From Bilabrum cf. latius (taxonomy: Eukaryota; Bigyra: Bicosoecida; Bigyra; Bicosoecida), in assembly GCA_965178125.1 (NCBI GenBank), contig OZ237742.1:1240001-1304000 (forward strand): a stretch of DNA of 64,000 nt, given 5' to 3'. Shown here piece by piece: positions 31,101-43,500 of the stretch; position 1 is the first letter of the stretch; the number at the start of each line of letters is the position of its first letter. Below the pieces are notes generated by a model. It worked only from the letters and a program-made list of their open reading frames with translations, searched no databases and was not told where the DNA came from. The translations under genes and the position numbers were made by a program.

Positions 31101-34100
31101 GCGATCAATCGGGTGCACAACGCCAGCAGCGCGCCGGATCAGGATAGGTTTCGGATGGTCGGCATGCCCTTGCGCCCTGCGATGCCGGCGTGCGTGCCTC
31201 CGGCCATTCAGTGGGCCTAGGCTGCGAGGACCACGTCCCGAGGGGGCAACTGGACCGCGGTACTCGATTCGATGAAGACGCGTCGCAGCTCTCTGGGCAC
31301 GTGGTACGCTCTGCTCGCAGTCTTGGCCTACTCAGACCAGAAACCTGACCTGGAGGCAATCGGACTTCGTGCCGCATGGCAGGAGGCTATGAGCGAGGAC
31401 GAGGAGGGACACAGCGGCCGGGAGGGCGCTGCAACTACTGGTCAGAGCGGCCAAGGTGAGCCTCTTCGGGACTGCAAGAAAGATGAGAACGCAGTGGCGC
31501 TAACACGAGGTTCCATCCAAGCATCTCAATCATCAGCGAGCGTGCTCGTGTACGGCAGCGACGCGTGGATGGCGCAACACACGGGCTCGCTGCCTTGGAC
31601 ACTCGCCGAGATCGGTCTTCCAGCACCGAACGAAATGGCTTCAGCGGACTCGAGCTGCTGGGGAGATGGATGCAGGGCACTGCCTGCCCCCCACGATGAA
31701 CCTGGCGCCGACGACTTGATCACGGCGGACGAATGGCGCTGGGTCCGCAGGTCGCCGTCCTCTCAGTATCTGCAGGACGTCCTGTGGTACTGGCGCGCGA
31801 TGTGGAACGAACCCGACAGGGCATGGTTCCTCCGCCGAGACGAATCCACAGAGGTGCCCAGAGAGCACGACTGCAGAGCCGTAGTCATGCGCAAAGGCAG
31901 CGCAGTGGCAGCGGGCCCGGCAGACTCAGAGCCTTTGACCAGCCTGGAGGTGACCCCAGCGGGCGGCGTGGCTAGTCCAGCTCTTTCCTAGCCATCTATG
32001 GGGCTCCCTGCCGCATCGGTCAATGTTAAGCATCAAGTCACCGGGCTAGCGGTACGATCGCAGGCGTACCATGCTGATGGCGAGACTGAGGAGGAGGAGG
32101 GTCGGTCGAGGCTTGACACGGTGGTGCCAATGCCGCCTCCCATCGGCGATTCCTGGGCGCTGGCTCGAGTCCTGGCCGCCAACTACGTGCCGAGCGAGGG
32201 TTTATTGCAGTGCGATGCACCCGGTGTGTTCGCTGCAGCGGACAGCTTCCCATTCGTCCAAGCTGGCAACAAGATCGCTGCCAATGGAGCTAGAGCTCGA
32301 CTGCAGCACAGTTTGCCCCGGTGGTGCTACTCTCGGGTCCATGGGCCAAGCAGCAACACGACTAGTACAAACAAGGACAGCGCACGCCCTTTGAATTGGT
32401 CGTATAACGTGAGTACACCAGATGGTGTTGTGCCGCTGCCATTGTATGTGGATCCGTGGCCTCCGCTGTCCAGACGAGGCCGCCTGGTACTGCGGCAGCT
32501 GTGGCCGGGCAGAGACACTGGGGCTGTCCGTGAGGCAAGTGCCGGCGGGGTGCACGCCAAGGATCAAGATGAAGCTGACGCTGGAATATCCAAAGCAAAA
32601 GCGCCGAAATTCTCGATGCTGGCTGGCCGCCTGCTGTCCCGCAAGCAGATGGAGGGGACAGGCGAGGCAGAGTCAGGAGCGGATGCCAAAGATACCCGGA
32701 GTGGGGTGCGAGCTGCCTGTCTGGCCACATGGGCATGGACGCAAGACCCATCGGACAGGGACACGTACTGCCGCCAGTATGCGAGGGTGCATGCCGCTGT
32801 AAATCGTGGCGCGTTCGACGCACATACTCCGGCGCGTGTCGGTGTCTATGGTGGTGGCGTGCATCCCAAAGCATCCGGCGAATCTGACGGCCTACCCCAT
32901 GCTGAATTTTCACATGGCAAGCCGGCGCTAGACCCCCAACTGCACGACTAGCACTCCCGGTTCCTGGCTTGGATAAACGCCGTGACCTCAGCAGACTCCT
33001 CACCTGGATCCGAGCCCGCGCCATAGATGGACCTGCTGCTGCCTGCCGCAGATACAGGGTGCAACAGCGAGCCAGACACGAGCGAGAAGTATTCCAACGA
33101 CAGATCAAGGCGCGACGACGATGCTGATGACGACGACGAGGTGTGCCTCAAGTGGGGCAGGGTGAGGCTCACTGCCGTCCATCTGCAGGCGCTGCAAACA
33201 CTCCGATCCAGACCCCTGGCCATGGAGGCTTTGAATCTGACGCAGGTTCTGCAGCTGCCGATGCTTCCTGTGTCTGGGCAAAGGATGCCAGACGGGTCCA
33301 TCGTGGTAACGGAGGACGCCGCGGCTGCATGGCTCGGCGGACCTGCTGAGACTGGCTTCGGCGGGAACGAGGAGGGCCGCGGTCCGTCACCGAAACATGA
33401 CAGCCACGCCGACCTGGCAGCGCCTCTCGTCACCCTGGTGCCTGACACGGGCCTGGCGCTGGGATACGACCTGGCCTTGGCAGCCGCAGACCGCGCTCGT
33501 CACAATGAAGTCAAAGCGATGTAGGATGGGGCCGTGGAGTCACAGCCCGCGGCTGCAGGTGCCAGGTAGAGCCCCAGCGGCTGGTCCATCTCAGATGGCT
33601 CATCTTCTCTGCGTTATGCCAGTGAGCAGAGGCTGCGGTCCCTTGCAGAGCCGGGGGAGTGGAGCCTAGAGTCTCTAAAGGTGCTGCACCCATCGGGAGC
33701 AGCAGGGTTGGGCGCCAATGAGGGCGGCCGTGCCACTGGCGGCAGGGGTGGGTAGGCGGGCCTTCACGGGGGTGTCCAAACTGGCGGCCACTCTGCCCGT
33801 GTGGGGGACCAAGAGCCGACCGACCAGGCCCTGGCAATGCAGCAGCTGGCCGACAGAGGGGATGCCAGAGCGATGGCGTGGCTTGGCGGGGCGCACTACT
33901 ACGGCACCGGGGGCCTCCCTGTGAACCGCTGGGCCTCGCTGCGGTTCTTCCGGGGGGCCGCGCTCAGAGGCAACGGAGAGGGGATGTTCAACCTCGCCGC
34001 GACCGTGATGAACGTTCGTCGGGAGGTTCGCCAGCGGCTGGCGGCCCGGCACGGGGTGCCTCATCGCCGCGGTGCCGACCTGCTGCTGTGGTGGCGGCGC

Positions 34101-37100
34101 GACGGCAACATGACCTCGCTCTCGGGCCACTTCAAGGGAGGCCGCGGAGGCAACGGTGCGCGGAGGAGGGCAAGGCTGAGTGGAGGCCTGGCCTCTCCCG
34201 CGGCCCACGCGAGTGAGAGCTGGCTGAGGAACAAGGTGGCCGGCATGCAGGCAATGGCCGGGGACTGGGCCGAGAATGCGGCCCCGGTCAAGTTCGGGCA
34301 GCAGTCCGCTGGTGACGGCGTTGCAAGCGGTGAAAGTGGCGGGCATGACTTGTGGGAGGAAGATGACCAGCCGCTGTACTGGTTCGAGCGGGCCGCGGCA
34401 GAGGGATTTGGACCGGCTGCGTAGGGGCTGGCTCATGCGTACCTGAAGGGAGTTGCGCCTGGAGGCAGCGAGGATGATGGCGATGGGGCTGCTGGCGAAG
34501 AGATGGACCACGAGGGTGGTCAATTCGATGATGATGCGTAGGATGACGCGTATGACGAGTGGGACGCGCGGGACTGGTCGCCTGACGATGAGCAAGACCA
34601 GGACCTGGACGGGGATGAGGATGGAGACGATGGGGATGAAGATCATGAGGCCATGCAAGGGGTTGGGGCTCATGTCGCTGGTGCTTATGGAGGTGCACCA
34701 GCCCCGGGTGGTCGCGGGCATGGGCACCGAGGGGCAGGCGATGGTGCAGCGTTGGGGCCAGGCGTACACCCGCAGAATGCCGCAGCAGTGAACGGTGGCG
34801 AAGATGTTCATGGCAATCGAGGGCGTGACCCCGCGCAGGGCGGTAACCACGAACCCGATCCTCAAGAGCCCGGTCATGCACACGAGCCTCAATAGCCCGA
34901 TGAGGCTCGAGGCATGCCGAGGCATGGCATCGAGGCCAGGAGGAGGAGGCAGGCCCAGCGAGGCATGGAGACCGTGTCCCAGCTCACCCGAAATCAAAAA
35001 AGGGCCAATAGGTCCCGGCGGTTTCGGTTGAGCAAGAACGAGACGAGGGCGGTCGAGCTTTTGGAAACGGCGTGCAGTAGCGGGGCAGCGTCTGGATGCG
35101 CCGAGCTGAGCAGTCTGCTTGTTCGGGGGTTCAGGCCGCCAGCCGCGGACGTTCCTAGGATGGTGCAGGCGGCAGCGCAGCGCCTGAGAACAAAGGTGCG
35201 CGAGACTGGAGGCGTCGGTCTCCTCTCTCTCCTTGAAGATCTGGAGAGGGCAGGGGCAGCCAACGGACTGGCTGGCCAGGCCATGGACCGTGCCGTGCTG
35301 CTGCACCCGCGACTGCAATCGCTGCAGGACGAGCCAGCTCTTGCGATGGACGGGCAGCGGTGGGAGTCTCCGAATGCGGCGCATGAGGCGCTGGTGCGGG
35401 CTGCTGGGGCGGGGCACAGGGATGCGAGGCTGGCGCTGGCCCGTGGGCTGGGTCGATCGCATGGCCGGTATGCTCGCGCTTGGGGCAGGCAGGTGGGAGC
35501 CTGGGCCCAGGTTGCACTAGGGCGCGCTGGGGATGCATTGTTGCATGGTGCTGGGAATACGGGGACAGATGAAGGCTCTGGCGGTGTGGCGGTGCCTGTG
35601 AGTCATCGCATTGCGGTGCCATCTATGCTGGGGGCGCCGTGGGCGCTTCCTGCTACTCCGGGCTTGCCCGCGCCCCGACTCGCCAGTGCCAGCACAACCA
35701 GCTGCGCTGACATCCAGCTAGCGAGCCGCACCGGCAGCGGTCCCAAAACCTGTCCTCAGTCTAGCCCCGATGCAGCGACGTGGCACGCCCTGTTGGCGTG
35801 GCTCGGCATCGAGCAGCAGCCAACTTGGCGACCCAGCGACAGCAGCACGAGCCGCGAATTTCCAAAGCAAAACACGGATGGAGCTGGCCCCTCCAGACCG
35901 GTGCCGTTTGCCGTGCACCTGGGGGTAGACGACTCATCTCACTCGTCACACGCGCGTGGCCAGTGGGGCAGCCTTGGTCTGCACCTGATTTCAGGCGGGG
36001 AGACCCTTCTGTCCCCGAATCAGAGATTCGGTGCTGATGCGCTGGATGCGTTTGGACGTGGTGAGCTGCCAGGCGCCGAGGCAGGCCGAGCGTGGGGGCA
36101 TGACCTCTGGCTTGGGGCCCGGGTAGCCGCCGAAGCAGCGGCAGCGGCGTTCAATCAGGACTCGAGGGGGCCGAGTGAAGGCCTGGTTGCTGTCCTTGGG
36201 AAGGGAGGCAAGCCCGATCGCGACGTGGCGGAGCGGCCGCATCTGCGTCCAGGGTCACCACAAGCTACCGGAATGTGGGTTCCTCATGGACTTGACGTCA
36301 GACTCGCCGCAGAGTGGGCCGTGCTCGGCGCTGAGACGAGCGTGCCAGAGTACCTTGCACAGGCGGGCATCGATGCGTTGAGGGGCACTGGGCCCTGGGG
36401 CACCCTGGGGACCCTGTGCAGGGATGCGGTCCGTGGTGTGACGAGTGATGGAGAGGGCGGGTCTGACGATGTAGGCAGAGCTGTGAAGGCGGCCTGCTAC
36501 CCTGCCAGGCCCTGTGATGCCGCATCTCACGGCGATGGACATGCTACTGTGACCGACTCAGGTGCGCATGGCGATGGGCAACCGACTCCGGCTATCTCAA
36601 TGGGGGTACGGGAGGACGCACTGCCCCTGTTTCAACTCGGTGCCTCCCTGGGTAGTCAGACAGCCGCAGCGAATGGGGCTTTCGTGGCTGAAGCGATGGC
36701 CAGGAGCACTGCATCGAGGCAGGTGTGCGTGGCCCGCAGCATGTTTGGTGGTGTGTTGCCAGGGTTCAACTCTCTACGCAATGGGGCGCACCCAGTTGCA
36801 AACAACACTGCAGCAGAACGGGTGTCTTGGGTCCATCCAGTCACCCAGGACCAAGCCGTGCATCTCGCGCTTGTCGAGCAGGATGAGAGGCGAGAGGCCG
36901 CCTGGAGGTTGGGGCTGGGCGCGGCGGACCCCGAGGGTGGTGACTCGAATCCGTCCGAGTCAGAGAGCGACAGGTCGGGGGCTCACTCGTCACACAGAGG
37001 TGGGATGTTTGGTGACGATGGAGACGGCCCCAAAACTCCGAGCGCACCAGGAAGCGATCGGGCGGGCGGTACTGCAGGGTCAGCAACTGGAGCGGCCCCG

Positions 37101-40037
37101 GGAGGTCGCGCGGGTGCTGGTGCCGGCATTGCTCTCGAACAAGAGACTACGCAAGCGGATCGCATGTTTTTCGGATCCCGTGAGGGCATTGATTCCGAAA
37201 CAGGGGGTTTACTAGACGGAGGGAGGCTTGGGGCCTCTGCTTCACCTAGCGGGGCTGCAGGGGGTGGCAGGGGAGGAGGACACGCGCGAGGTAGGGGAGG
37301 TCGCCGTAGGGTCGGCACACGAGCTTCCATGCGGGCGTCGCTTGACCTGGATGAGTCCGGGAGGCCGAAGGACCTTGTCTGGCTCATGCGGAGGATGGGC
37401 CTGCTGAACAACCCGGTGTCTGCGCTGGTGCACCGCGCGGGGGATAGCATTCAGAGGATGCTGGGGCGGGCGGTGCGCGGCGCGGATGCTGCTGGGGCCC
37501 AGCTGGCGGCTGGTGCTGAATCGATCTGGCAGAGCACGGCCCGAATGTTCGCGAAGCTCGGCAGCGTGTTGAATCTCGGCATTGGTTCGAGCTCAGACCG
37601 GCCGAGCTACAACTAGGCTGGTCAACAACAAGAACCTGGGAACGGGGCAGGTCCTAGCGATACAGGAAGGATTGTTGCTGAAGATAAGGTCGACTGGCGG
37701 TCAATTGCAACCGCTGGTGCTCTGCAACTGTACTCCACTTGCAATCGAGGACGGCTGTGGGTGGATGGCCGCTGCGCCAATGAGGCACATCGACTTGCTG
37801 CGTGGGCCACAGCCGCTGGAATCCAGCAGGAGAGCTCGAACAGCAGACATTTGTATAGAAATGGCAGTGCCTGGACCAGAATTGCAAGGCGAGAACTGGC
37901 AATTGCAGCAGCTCGCGGCTCCTCGCCGGAGGCACTGGTGTCTCTCGCGATGGGAGAATATGTATCGTTCCATGCTCTCATTGATGGCTCTGGCTCCGGT
38001 GCCGCGTCCCATGGGGCAGGACTCAGGCCTCGTGCGCCTCACACATCCCATGAGAATCAATCGGGCCCTCCAGTGCTGCGCGACATGGTGGATGCCCTGT
38101 GCCTGCTGGTCAGGGACGCAGCCAGCCGGCACGTGGAGGAACATCTAGGGACCAAGAGTCCCGCGGAGAGCAAAAGAGCCGAGCGAAGGGCCGCGCGCAA
38201 CACGGATTCGACCAAGGAGTAGCATGAAGAAGTGGCCAAGTTGGAGGGGCTGCAGTCAATGCTTGCCACGTGCAGGGCACTGGAGCGGATGGTTCTGCCC
38301 CGCGGCACTAGGGCGTCGGAATACGGGGTGTTGCCGGCGAGCACGGATGTCGGTTCCAGCAGCATGCACATCTCACTGCTGGTGGCAGGTGCAGAGGCGT
38401 CGGTGGGCCGGCGGTTCCTCGGCCACGGCGGAAGGGGTACCCCAACACCCTTGCCAGCTGGCCTTGGCCGCATGTCTCCGCTCTCTCTGGTCGGCTGGAA
38501 CAGGACGCTCGCACTCAGGGTGCTTCACCTGAGCGAGTCAGCCGCACAGTCAACCGATCCGTGGGATGCATGGGCTGCGATTGGTCATGGGAAAAGCCCG
38601 CACGCAGCGCCATCGACACAACGCAATGACGAGCTGGTGCTGCACCTGCGCGAGGATAGAGCCGGACGGATGCCGGTGCTAGGCCTTGCTGCATGGGGAC
38701 TACTGCTGGGCGACCATCGCGATGGTGCTCAGAGCCGGGATCAAGAGGGTGTGAGAGGCTCGTTGCTGGCTGGGATGGTGGGGCCCCGGGAGGCAGAGAG
38801 GTTTGCAGCGTTGGCGCGCGCTGCTCGTGCGTCTGCAAGGGCTAGACGAGCCCATGGGCTGTTCCATGCGGATGGTCACGAGCCGCCAGGGCCCATCGCA
38901 GATGTGCTGGAGATGTCCCGCGATTGGTACAACGTAGTGCCAGAGGATGAGCCGAGCGAGTCTGAGCTTGGGCCTGGGGCTGGGACACGATCAACGAGCA
39001 GGCAGGGAAGGGGGAGCAGAAGGGGCCGGCGTGAGCTGGAGGCATTGAGGCATGGTCTAGATGCCTAGCGGTAGGGCAGGGGGGTATTGGGACGAGGCCG
39101 AGGAGGATAGCACGGGACTGTCTTGGGCAGCTGGATCCGGTATGGGGTCACAACCGGGCAGGGCGTGTATCGGGCGATGGGCCAGGCCTGGCAGTGGCTC
39201 GGTAGTGTTAGCTTGGGGTCCTTTTTATCGAGTGGAAGCAGTACCTTGCCTGGAGATGGGCGGGGCGTGGAAGACGTGACACCGCGGGAGTTGCTGGGTC
39301 GGCTTCCTGAAAGGCACCCGCTTCATGAGGGCGGCCCCATGGGCATGGCTAGGACGATTGCAGCGCTGCTGCGTGAGAGCGAAGGCTCAGGGAAATGCCA
39401 AGGACAGGGACAGGGCCAGGTTGATGGCAACCATGATCATGGGGATCAAAGTAGCCGCGATGATGCAGCTGTAAGGGTGCAGGCATAGCTTCCGTGCAAT
39501 TCGCTGGCCAAGGCACGAGAGGTGCTGCAGGAGGCGAGCCCAGCAGAGGGGCTGCTGCTGCACGCAGCGGCATAGGTGGTAGCAAGGCGTCAGGAGGCCA
39601 CGGAAGAATCAGAGGATAACGAGGCGCAGATCCGCTTGGCAGGACTGCTACTTGCGGATGGTGCTTTGGTCCAGTCCCATGCGGGTGCTGGAGATGATAT
39701 TCGTGCAGACGCCAATGGAGACGGTGCTGGTACTGGTGGGACGAAGAACAAGTATATGTCAGAAGGCCAAGGGCAGAGGCATGGGGCCCGCTCAGGCTAG
39801 CAGCAAACGACTGCACCACTAGCTAGGGCACCCTAGCGCCCACGCATGCACGGTGTGCTGGATGCAGTGCGAGTGCTGCTGATAGACCCAGGCTTTCTGT
39901 CGTCCCAAGCAGAGGTCGGACTGGCTGTACTGCTAGTCGCGCTGCTGTGCATGTTCTGGTACATGCGTGGCAGGGTTCGCGGCATGAGGGAGCAGTTGCG
40001 GCGGATGGGTGGGCAAGAGGCAGGTGCTGGGCACTAA
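28133..40037 (+). CDS. Giant SEL1L/Hrd3-like protein: signal peptide, ConA/LamG-like region, Sel1 repeats, C-terminal membrane anchor
   Basis: Exon 1 is 28133-28361, a 91-bp intron (GTAAGC...TCGCAG) follows, exon 2 is 28453-40037; 3937 residues, TAA stop. Exon 1 encodes a signal peptide (APWVAFIALLWLGSCVTATA). About 28840-30370 contains concanavalin/LamG-like strands (PASLSFWVWLWQD; RPLRWTHVAVVAEW...LRLFVDGEEDV). Sel1-type repeats appear at about 33810-33990 (DARAMAWLGGAHYYGTGGLP ... AALRGNGEGMFNLA), 34370-34460 (LYWFERAAAEGFGPAA) and about 36620-36690. A single membrane span (VGLAVLLVALLCMFWYM, 39915-39965) lies near the end, as in SEL1L/Hrd3, the ER-associated degradation scaffold. That role is inference; the size and acidic or low-complexity inserts are unusual. 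25 in-frame TAGs (first 29181, last 39834) are the only interruptions of the frame. Confidence 0.85.
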
Positions 40038-40506
40038 CAAGGTTTATAGACTAGTCTGTCCGGATGACTAGTACGTGCAAATCTCGCAACATCCATCCAG
40101 AATGCACATCAGAAAGGCAGACTTGTCCCTGCAGCGGCTGATGGAGGCTACAGTGGACAAGGTGGGGACAGCGGTGGGTGCATTGGAAGGGTAAAAGGGG
40201 CAGACTAAGGTGCCTATTTTGCCTTCATCAAGTGCGGCGGGGGCGGGGTGGCAGGAGCAGAGGATTCACGACGGGCGGACGAGGGGGACGACGGAGGGGC
40301 CTAGGGAGAAGTCGCGGAAGAGGCAAGCCAAGCTAGCTGTGGCGGTTGAACTGACCTTAATAACGAATGTGCTATTTTATACTACCAATCTTCACACACC
40401 TTTTTCAATTCATCCATTTTGCTGATTTTCCGTTTTTGATTTACTGGTACCCTAGATCCATGGATCCAGATCAGATCCAGGTATACCAGGCCGATGGCCT
40501 AATTAA
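40038..40506. other. Convergent intergenic region
   Basis: 469 bp between the TAA of the SEL1L-like gene and the TAA of the SRCR gene. The stretch 40360-40440 is AT-rich (ATTTTATACTACC, CAATTCATCC). It probably contains both 3' UTRs. No gene seen. Confidence 0.5.
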
Positions 40507-43500
40507 TTACACGTACGTCCCATACCCGCCTGCTGAAGATGTCTTTGCAGCACTGCCTCCCTCTTCATTAGTAGCGTCATGACCGGACTACCCTGTGCCG
40601 TACGCAGCGGCGTAAGGGTCTGTAGCAGCCCACCCGGACACCGCTGTCCCTGCCGCGGCGCCCCCTCCGCCAGCCACCGACAGGTTCCACGCCCCCGCAG
40701 GCGTTGTGGTGCCTCCACTGGACGCAGTTCCACCAGACGGCGAATCAATTGCATACTTGGCGGCATACGGGTCGGCACTTACAACAGCTCTGCCACCGTC
40801 GCGAGCAGCCACGTACGGGTTGACGAAGGCAGGTGCGCTATCCTCCCTGCCAGCACCCGTCACGCCACCAAGGTCCAGCTGCGTCACCTGCACACCGCCT
40901 GCAAAACCCTTCTTCTCGAGAAATGCCCTGTTTCCGGCACCAGACCTACGGGAGCTGAACCCCGAAGAGGGAGGAGGAGGAGGTGCACTCGGTACCGGAG
41001 CAGGCAGGCCGGAGGAGCGACCCGGCTGTCTGGCCAAGGGCACACGTCCACCTAGTGCAGGGGCGCTGGGTGCATGCCCCCTGCGCAGATTCTCGCCCGC
41101 GTCCCTTCTGTCTCGGGCAGGTGTGTCATCTGTACCCACCCTAGGTTCCAAGACACCTTGGCTCGCTCCATAGCGCAGAAGCCGCTGCCCGATTTCGGGC
41201 AGCTTTGATGCAAACGAGCTGTCAGGGTCTGCCATATCCCACATCATGTACACGCGATACGCCCCAGCAACCACCTGCAGACACAGGAGGGCCAGCGTGG
41301 CGTTGATGGCGAGCCAGCCGCCAGTTTGTACAACTACTCGCAGCAGCAACAGCAACGATGGAATTTCGAACACAGCAATTCGCAGCATCCCCACGCGAAA
41401 TACCAGCGAGCGAACCGTCTTCTCTTCTTTCCTCCGATCGGAGCCCAAAAATGCCGAATCTCCCCCCTACAGCCTCGCAGACTGCATACCCCACGACTCC
41501 ACCGCAAATGGCCACAGCCCCAGGCACCCCCCGCGGAGCCGACACTCCTCATCGTCTATGCAGCACGAGTCCGGAAGGGCATCGCAAATGACGCACCCCG
41601 CAACTACATTCAAGATGACGCCCAGTCCCATAACGACCAAGCCAAACGTTCCAGTACCGAGCAAAAATTCAAGACCGTCAATGGAGTACCTGGGGGCCAC
41701 GACCAGCTCCGACTGCGCCGCACCCACAGCCACGAGAACCCCCATCGACTGGAGAGGCGCCAGGCCCATGCAGCAGTACTGCCAACCATCTTCATCCTCT
41801 GGGGCACACTGGCTCACGGCAACCCCCACGATCAGTCCCGCAAGATTGAAGAAGCAGCCTATCCCCACGATGGCCGTCACCGTGATGACAAGAGCTTTTG
41901 CCCCCTGGATTCTGATCTGCATTAAGAACCCATCGCCATACGCGTCATCCGCAAAGTCATCATCCTTGCAGGTGGCCTGAATGCCGTTGAAATCGTGGTC
42001 GCAGTCGGTGGGAAGGCTCTCAAACACGCAGTTGTGGGGCTCATCTAGGGCGGGACAAGTCGGCCCTGTGATGGTAAAGGGGGCCTTGGTCACAACACGC
42101 ACGTTCGTCTCTGTATAGAGTTCCGTCCCGACGTATCCCATCTGGTCGCAGATCATGAAGCCAGCCTCCTCGTTGATTCGCGTGTGGTCGCACACAGGGC
42201 CATACGACCCGCCTGCTGCAGATGCCTCGAGGATCGTGTACTGGAATTGCCGGTGCATGTACGGCGGCGGTTTTAACCCCTGGACAACAAGCCGGAACTG
42301 GAGCTCCCGAAAGAGGAAACCCTCTGTGCTCTCGTCCGACGGCGGTGTAAAGTCCTACGTGGGCCTTGGGCTTCCTCTGGTGTAGGAGAAGTCCCCGCAG
42401 TCAACCCACACCCGCCTGTTGGACTCACAGGTTGCCGCGCCCTCTGCATCAACAGGAGCCGAAATCGTGCAGTCAGCGAGCGTGGTAGCACGAGGCTGGC
42501 ACTATAGCTGGCCCACTGTGAAGCGTTCCATCTCGTCGCGGCCTCTGTAGGAGCCAAACGTGGCCATCGGGTTGCGCTCTCCGAACCCCAGCAGATAGCA
42601 CACAGTGCGGGCGGCCTCAGCGTCGAAACCATTCGCGCACACGTAGCCCCATTCCGACTCGGACTTTGCCGGCGCTCTATCATCGTCTGCGTCCAGCTGC
42701 CTGGCACCTGCGTCCTGTGGGGCCTTGACCCTCGCCCTGAGGATCCCAGCCGAGAGACCTTCCTCCTCCTCAGGGCCGTACTTTTCTCTTTGCAGCGCAA
42801 AGGCGATGGGCTCTGCCGATTGCTCGGGAGGGCCCTCGTCACATAGCACATAAGCAGTACCTCCTCCAGTACAGGTCTGCGTACCCACAGTGGTGCTGCA
42901 GTCTTCCGGCCCATCCGGCTGCATGTTACAGCCCTCCACAAATACGCCGGAATGGGCATTGTACGACTCGAGCGGATACCTGGACCAGCCAATCGTGCGG
43001 TTGAAAAGCGGTGCTCCACCCACAGCCACGTTGCACAGCACGCTCGCGGTGTAGTGGTTGAACTACGAGCCGTAGCAGTACGGCAGGAACGGCTCGTCCT
43101 GACGGTCGCGGACGCCGAAGAAGCCGGAGCCCCCGGTCAGCACCTCGTCCTGGTGCGTGGTGGCAAGGTTGGGAAGCAAGGCGAACTCGATCACTTCGTT
43201 GACCTCCCGCCCTCGATCGACGGATCTCTGGCTGAAAGAGCCGCAGGAGGTGCCCAGGGCCCCGTTGCATCGCGTTGCAGTCGTGGTGTATGTGCACTGC
43301 GAGAGAGACTGCGCCCAGCTTGCGCAATCCAGGTCGGCCATACGGGGAACCACCGACGAGGACACACCGGTGGCAGAAGACCCTTTGGACCACGGCGTGT
43401 TCTAGCCGAAGCCAAGGGTGTAGCACACGAAATCCTGGTAGTCGATGCCGCCAAACAGGTTCCCGCACAGGTACCCAAACTGGCCACTGGCGGCCACGCC

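Noticed and set aside
33675-35462. A 595-codon minus-strand ORF inside the SEL1L-like gene.
   Set aside because: Antisense shadow; the plus frame has Sel1 repeats and continues for 11 kb.
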